From assembly GCA_040217155.1 (NCBI GenBank), contig JAVJNS010000023.1, forward strand, positions 1 to 64,000: a stretch of 64,000 nt of DNA, given 5' to 3'. The stretch is from Pelagibius sp040217155 (GTDB lineage Bacteria; Pseudomonadota; Alphaproteobacteria; Kiloniellales; Kiloniellaceae). Positions within the stretch are counted from its first letter, which is position 1. Each line of letters begins with the position of its first letter. Both the position numbers and the translations under genes were made by a program. Shown piece after piece: positions 60,418 through 64,000 of this stretch. Under the pieces are notes generated by a model, which searched no databases, was not told the DNA's origin, and saw only the letters and a program-made list of their open reading frames with translations.

Positions 60418-61410
60418 TCAGGATTGAAAGCGGGTGCCGGCGTCGGCGGCGCGGGCCCGGGCGACGGCCAGGCTGGCGATGGCGGTATCCTGCACGCCGG
60501 TGCCGGTAAGGTCGCAGAGGATGCATCGGCGGTCATCGGTGCGGCCCGGTTTCTGCCCGGCGATGACCTCGCCCAGTTCCGGGAAAACCGCCAGGGCATC
60601 GACCTTGCCGGCATCGATGGCGTGGTGCAGCTCGCCCAGCAGCCGCACCTGGCTGAGCCGGTCGCAGATATAGGCATCGGCGGCGGCCAGCGCCTCGGAC
60701 GCCACCTCGTTCTTGTAGGCCGCGTCGGAGCCCATGGCGATCACCGTCAATCCGGGGCGCAGATGCTCCGTGGTGATCAAGGGCGTGTGAGAGGGCGTGG
60801 TGGTGACCACGACATCGCTGGCGTCGATGAGCTCGGAGATTTCGTCGGCGACGCTGACCGGGATGCCAAGGGCTTCGGTCATCTCCAGGGCACAGGCCGC
60901 GGCCTTGCCGCCGTCGCGGGCCCAGACCGCGGCGCTCTCCAGCGGCCGGACGAGGTTCAGAGCCTGCAGCTGCAGCCGCGCCTGCACACCGGCGCCGACG
61001 ATGCCGGCGCGCTTTGCGTCCTTGCGGGCCAGCCAGTCGGCCGCGACGCCGCCCGCGGCGGCGGTGCGCAGGTCGGTCAGGTAGCCATTGTCCAATAGGA
61101 TGGCCTCGACCAGTCCGGTCGAGGCGTTGAATACGACCATCAAACCGTTGAGGCTGGGCAGGCCGACCTTCGGGTTGTCGAAGAAGCCGGGGCTTATCTT
61201 CATCGCCAGGGAGTCGAGCCCCGGTACATAGGCGGTCTTCACATCGATCTCGCCGTTCGCCTCGGCGATTTCCAGGTGCAGCACCGGCGGCATGACCACC
61301 GGTTTGCTGGCCAGCGCCTCGAAGGCATTTTCGATGCAGGTGACGATATCGCGGTCGAGGGTCAGGAGATCGCGCAGATCGGGCTCGGTCAGGATGCTGA
61401 CTTCATGCAT
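60418..61410 (-). CDS. eutC: EutC, ornithine cyclodeaminase-family ectoine enzyme
   Basis: 330 residues of the ornithine cyclodeaminase/mu-crystallin family. It shows DVKTAYVPGLDSLAMKISPGFFDNP, LTDLRTAAAGGVAADWLARKDA and the Rossmann motif GIVGAGVQARLQLQAL (about 137). Best recognised as EutC because it overlaps by 8 bp the downstream end of a eutB-type dehydratase gene, a pair found in ectoine/hydroxyectoine utilisation loci. Its exact reaction is not settled in the literature I know; NAD-dependent imino-acid chemistry is likely. No ectoine hydrolase or ectoine transporter is in the window. Confidence 0.85.
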   Translation of the reverse strand: MHEVSILTEPDLRDLLTLDRDIVTCIENAFEALASKPVVMPPVLHLEIAEANGEIDVKTAYVPGLDSLAMKISPGFFDNPKVGLPSLNGLMVVFNASTGLVEAILLDNGYLTDLRTAAAGGVAADWLARKDAKRAGIVGAGVQARLQLQALNLVRPLESAAVWARDGGKAAACALEMTEALGIPVSVADEISELIDASDVVVTTTPSHTPLITTEHLRPGLTVIAMGSDAAYKNEVASEALAAADAYICDRLSQVRLLGELHHAIDAGKVDALAVFPELGEVIAGQKPGRTDDRRCILCDLTGTGVQDTAIASLAVARARAADAGTRFQS

Positions 61411-62434
61411 GACGTGCCTCCGTGGATTTCCGGCTCTGCTGTTGCTCGGCCAGCAGGTCGGGATCCTCTCCCGCGACGATGCGCCGGTGCAGCTCCATGT
61501 CGATATTGGCGCCGCTGAGCAGCGCCACGGTGACGCCCCAGGTCGGGTTCGAAGCGCGCAGCAGCGCGGCGATGCCGACCGCTGCCGCGCCCTCGATGAT
61601 CTGGCGCTCCTCGCGGTAGGCGTGACGGATGGCTTCGGCGATCTCCGCCTCGTCGACCAGGATGACGTCGTCGACCAGAGCCCGGACCATGGCGAAGCTG
61701 TGCCTGTTGGCCAGGCCGATACCGCCGCCGAGAGAATCGGCGAGTGTCGGCAGTTCCTCGACCGGTACCGGCTTGCCGGCGGCGAGGCTTTCGCGCATGG
61801 CGGCGCCGCGCGCCATGGAAATGCCGATGACCCGGATCGACGGCTTCATGGTCGTGGCGGCCATGGCGATGCCGGCGATGAGACCGCCGCCCGACAGCGG
61901 CACCAGCAGGGTCTCCGCCTCCGGCAGGTCTTCGAGGATTTCCAGACCCAGCGTGCCCTGCCCGGCGATGATGTCGGCGTGGTCGAAGGGCGGCAGGGCG
62001 ATCATGCCTGCTTCGGCGACCAGGCGGTCGACCTCGACCTGCGCCTCATCCTGCGACAGGCCGACGATGCGCGCTTCGGCGCCCAGGGCCTCGATGGCGT
62101 CGACCTTGTTGCGCGGCACCAGCTTCGACATGCAAACCACGCAGGGGATGCCGGCGGCACGCGCCGCATGGGCAAGGGCGCGCCCGTGGTTGCCGGTGGA
62201 GGCCGCGACGACCCCTGCGCCGCGGGACTCCGGCGGCAGCGAAAGCACTGCGTTGGTGGCGCCACGCAGCTTGAAGGCGCCGGTGATCTGGTGATGCTCG
62301 CACTTCAGGTGGACCGGCGCACCCAGCCGCCGGCTGAGGCTTGCCGAAGGGTTCATCGGCGTCCGCCGGATTTCCCGGGCGATGCGGCGGCGCGCCTCCA
62401 GCGTATCGGTCAGTTGCGGATGTTCGCCGGGCAT
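61403..62434 (-). CDS. eutB: EutB, threonine dehydratase-like ectoine enzyme
   Basis: 343 residues from the ATG at 62434, with AGGAAAG eight bases upstream; the frame extends 51 codons further without similarity. It is a fold-type II PLP enzyme, with the Schiff-base Lys in ITGAFKLRGATN, ASTGNHGRALAHAA, and the phosphate loop SGGGLIAGIA. It lacks the ACT regulatory domain of biosynthetic IlvA. With eutC it matches the EutB hydroxyectoine-derived dehydratase; a catabolic threonine/serine dehydratase is the alternative. Confidence 0.85.
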   Translation of the reverse strand: MPGEHPQLTDTLEARRRIAREIRRTPMNPSASLSRRLGAPVHLKCEHHQITGAFKLRGATNAVLSLPPESRGAGVVAASTGNHGRALAHAARAAGIPCVVCMSKLVPRNKVDAIEALGAEARIVGLSQDEAQVEVDRLVAEAGMIALPPFDHADIIAGQGTLGLEILEDLPEAETLLVPLSGGGLIAGIAMAATTMKPSIRVIGISMARGAAMRESLAAGKPVPVEELPTLADSLGGGIGLANRHSFAMVRALVDDVILVDEAEIAEAIRHAYREERQIIEGAAAVGIAALLRASNPTWGVTVALLSGANIDMELHRRIVAGEDPDLLAEQQQSRKSTEARHA

Positions 62435-62594
62435 GGGGGCGGCTTTCCTGGAAGGATCTTCGCGCACTATACGACCCGAAGGCCGGGGCAGGGAGAGGCT
62501 TAGCACAGACGGCAAGGCTGCGAAACCGGGCCGCCGGAAGCGATGGATAAACCGTGGCGTGGCCGGCTGCCGCGCAATTCCGGTCAATGGATCA

Positions 62595-62640
62595 GGTCAA
62601 TACGGCACTCCGACTTCGGTCAATACGGCAAACCGACGTA
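62595..62640. repeat. Imperfect 23-bp tandem repeat over the pobA stop codon
   Basis: Two adjacent 23-nt units start with the identical 13-mer GGTCAATACGGCA (62595 and 62618) and match at 19 of 23 positions. The inner copy holds the last codons (LPY) and stop of pobA on the minus strand. A shorter echo (CGGTCAAT) occurs at 62581. Confidence 0.75.
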
Positions 62641-63792
62641 GTTCTCGGCCAGCGCTTTCTGGGCGGCTTGCGAGCTGGCCAGGTAGTCGAACTCGGCGCG
62701 TTGGATGCGGTCGCCGAAGCCCTCGTTCTCCGGAAATTTGTGCAGCAGCCCCGTCATCCACCAGGAAAAGCGCACGGCCTTCCAGACACGCGCCAGGGCG
62801 CGCGCCGAGTAGCTGTCCAACCCTTCCGACTCGCCACGCCTGTACCAGCCGATCAAGGCCGTCGACAGGTAGTGGATGTCCGAGGCCGCCAGGTTCAGGC
62901 CCTTGGCGCCGGTGGGTGGCACGATGTGGGCGGCATCGCCGGCCAGGAACAAGCGGCCCCAGCGCAGCGGCTCGGCGACGAAGGAGCGCAGCGGCGCGAC
63001 GCTCTTTTCCACCGAGGTACCGGTGATCAGACGGGCGGACACGTCGGCGGGAAGTTGCGACTTCAGGCGTTCCCAGAAGCGCTCGTCCGGCCAGTTGTCC
63101 GGATCGTCGTCGGCGCTGCACTGCACGTAGTAGCGGCTGAGCACGGGGCTGCGCTGGGAGCAGAGCGCGAAACCCAGGTCGTGGCGCGCGTAGATCAGTT
63201 CGTCGTTGACCGGCGGGGTCGGTGACAGCACGCCGAGCCAGCCGAAGGGGTAGACGCGCTCGAAGCTGCGCAGAGCGTCGGCGGGAATCGACTGGCGGCT
63301 GATCCCGTGAAAACCGTCGCAGCCGATGACGAAGTCGCAGTCGAGGCGTTCGCCGGCGCCGTCCTTGGTAAAGGTCAGGTAGGGCGCGTCGCTTTGCAGG
63401 TCGTGCGGGACGACGTCCTCGGCCTCGTCAATGACGACGCCATCCAGCGCGTCGCGCGCCGCATAGAGGTCGCGGGTCACCTCCGTCTGGCCGTAGACCA
63501 TCACGGTCTTGCCGCCGGTCAGGCCCTCAAGGTCGATGCGCAGGCGGTCTTCCTGGTAGGCGATATTGACGCCGCTGTGGAGGCGTCCGTCGCGCTCCAT
63601 GCGCTGGGCGACCTGCGCTTCGCGCATGAGGCTCTGGAAGCCCTGCTCCAGCACCCCGGCGCGGATTCGGCCCATGACGTAGCCGCGGCTGCGCCGCTCC
63701 AGCACCACCGAGGAAATGCCTTGCAGGTGCAGCAGCTGCGACAGCAGCAGGCCGGATGGCCCGCCCCCGACAATTCCAACCTGGCAGCGCAT
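62620..63792 (-). CDS. pobA: PobA, 4-hydroxybenzoate 3-monooxygenase
   Basis: 390 residues, close to the 394 of Pseudomonas PobA. It is a FAD aromatic hydroxylase, with GxGxxG in VGIVGGGPSGLLLSQLL, the DG motif in IGCDGFHGISR, and GDAAHIVPPTGAKGLNLAASD near 280. The sequence YAENYVGLPY at the C-terminus is typical of the family. It converts 4-hydroxybenzoate to protocatechuate using NAD(P)H and oxygen. No adjacent pobR is visible, and the ring-cleavage genes are not in the window. It could feed protocatechuate toward the galBCD lower route encoded 15 kb away. Confidence 0.95.
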   Translation of the reverse strand: MRCQVGIVGGGPSGLLLSQLLHLQGISSVVLERRSRGYVMGRIRAGVLEQGFQSLMREAQVAQRMERDGRLHSGVNIAYQEDRLRIDLEGLTGGKTVMVYGQTEVTRDLYAARDALDGVVIDEAEDVVPHDLQSDAPYLTFTKDGAGERLDCDFVIGCDGFHGISRQSIPADALRSFERVYPFGWLGVLSPTPPVNDELIYARHDLGFALCSQRSPVLSRYYVQCSADDDPDNWPDERFWERLKSQLPADVSARLITGTSVEKSVAPLRSFVAEPLRWGRLFLAGDAAHIVPPTGAKGLNLAASDIHYLSTALIGWYRRGESEGLDSYSARALARVWKAVRFSWWMTGLLHKFPENEGFGDRIQRAEFDYLASSQAAQKALAENYVGLPY

Positions 63793-63939
63793 CCGTGAGC
63801 AGCCGAGCCTTTCTGTACCCCCTACCGCGGGAACCTCATTACAGCGCAGAAGGTCTTTGCAACGAAGCGGAAAGTCGTGCTGTCCCGGGGCGCTCGTTCG
63901 TCTGCGGCCTGGGTTGCCCCGCGACGGTCGCGCGATTCT

Positions 63940-64000
63940 TCAATAAAGCAGCCGCACCAGGCCCAGGGTGATGACCGGGAAGGCGATCAGGATAGCGATA
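63940..64000 (-). CDS. C-terminus of a membrane protein, cut by window edge
   Basis: The minus strand reads a hydrophobic tail, IAILIAFPVITLGLVRLLY, then TGA. It is open to the window edge. Such an ending is common in the last helix of TRAP-type large permeases (DctM). The fragment is far too short to name with confidence. Confidence 0.45.
   Translation of the reverse strand, partial: IAILIAFPVITLGLVRLLY

Overview
The window comes from a GC-rich chromosome that is almost certainly alphaproteobacterial. The gene content (fused carnitine dehydrogenase/betainyl-CoA thioesterase, IolC with a DUF2090 extension, tripartite tricarboxylate transporter, ectoine eutBC, Bradyrhizobium-like D-tartrate dehydratase) suggests a metabolically versatile, possibly marine or saline-tolerant Rhodospirillales- or Rhizobiales-type heterotroph. 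No rRNA or tRNA gene, CRISPR array, transposase or phage gene was recognised. Most genes are tightly packed catabolic operons, each with its own transporter or regulator.

Region by region. 1-2443: 3' end of a very large secreted repeat/RTX adhesin and its terminator. 2554-3222: a Gly/Asn repeat protein. 3617-5946: an orphan membrane histidine kinase with an unusual H-box and a small coupled ORF. 5957-21113: an inositol island, with an AGE-family sugar isomerase, an IolR-like RpiR regulator, iolCDEB, an inositol-monophosphatase-family gene, iolG plus an SDR on the other strand, and an AfuABC-type ABC importer. GGAA-N6-TTCC boxes lie in its promoter regions. 21157-34808: a carnitine/gamma-butyrobetaine island, with a GlxA/CdhR-type regulator, dehydrocarnitine cleavage enzyme, carnitine dehydrogenase-thioesterase fusion, acyl-CoA dehydrogenase, NDP-forming acyl-CoA ligase and carnitinyl-CoA dehydratase. 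A convergent operon encodes an SDR and an oligopeptide-type ABC importer.

35577-41349: a DUF1932 dehydrogenase, then a complete napEFDABC periplasmic nitrate reductase operon. 41421-49570: a class II aldolase, a TctC/TctAB transporter and galBCD, which encode the lower gallate/protocatechuate 4,5-cleavage route, with a LysR regulator carrying two tandem HTH domains. 49553-54679: malate/lactate-type dehydrogenase, D-tartrate dehydratase, a four-domain rhodanese protein and tartrate dehydrogenase. 54694-60369: a YggT-like protein, a sodium/solute symporter with its DUF4212 partner, a hypothetical protein and an exonuclease-CBS-DUF294 nucleotidyltransferase fusion. 60418-63792: eutC and eutB for ectoine use, then pobA. 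The last bases hold the C-terminus of a membrane protein.

How the parts fit. Inositol, possibly arriving in phosphorylated form, is oxidised and ring-opened by Iol enzymes; iolA and a separate iolJ are absent. Gamma-butyrobetaine or carnitine is taken to glycine betaine and acetoacetate/acetyl-CoA. 4-Hydroxybenzoate is hydroxylated by PobA to protocatechuate, whose 4,5-cleavage product could feed GalBCD, but the ring-cleaving dioxygenase is not in the window. The Nap operon can dispose of excess reductant from these reduced substrates.

The most interesting items are the possible inositol-phosphate import route, the nuclease-CBS-nucleotidyltransferase fusion beside a symporter, the four-domain rhodanese protein with one candidate cysteine, the tandem-HTH LysR regulator, the possible ATT start of galD, and two tandem duplications that cover gene stop codons.
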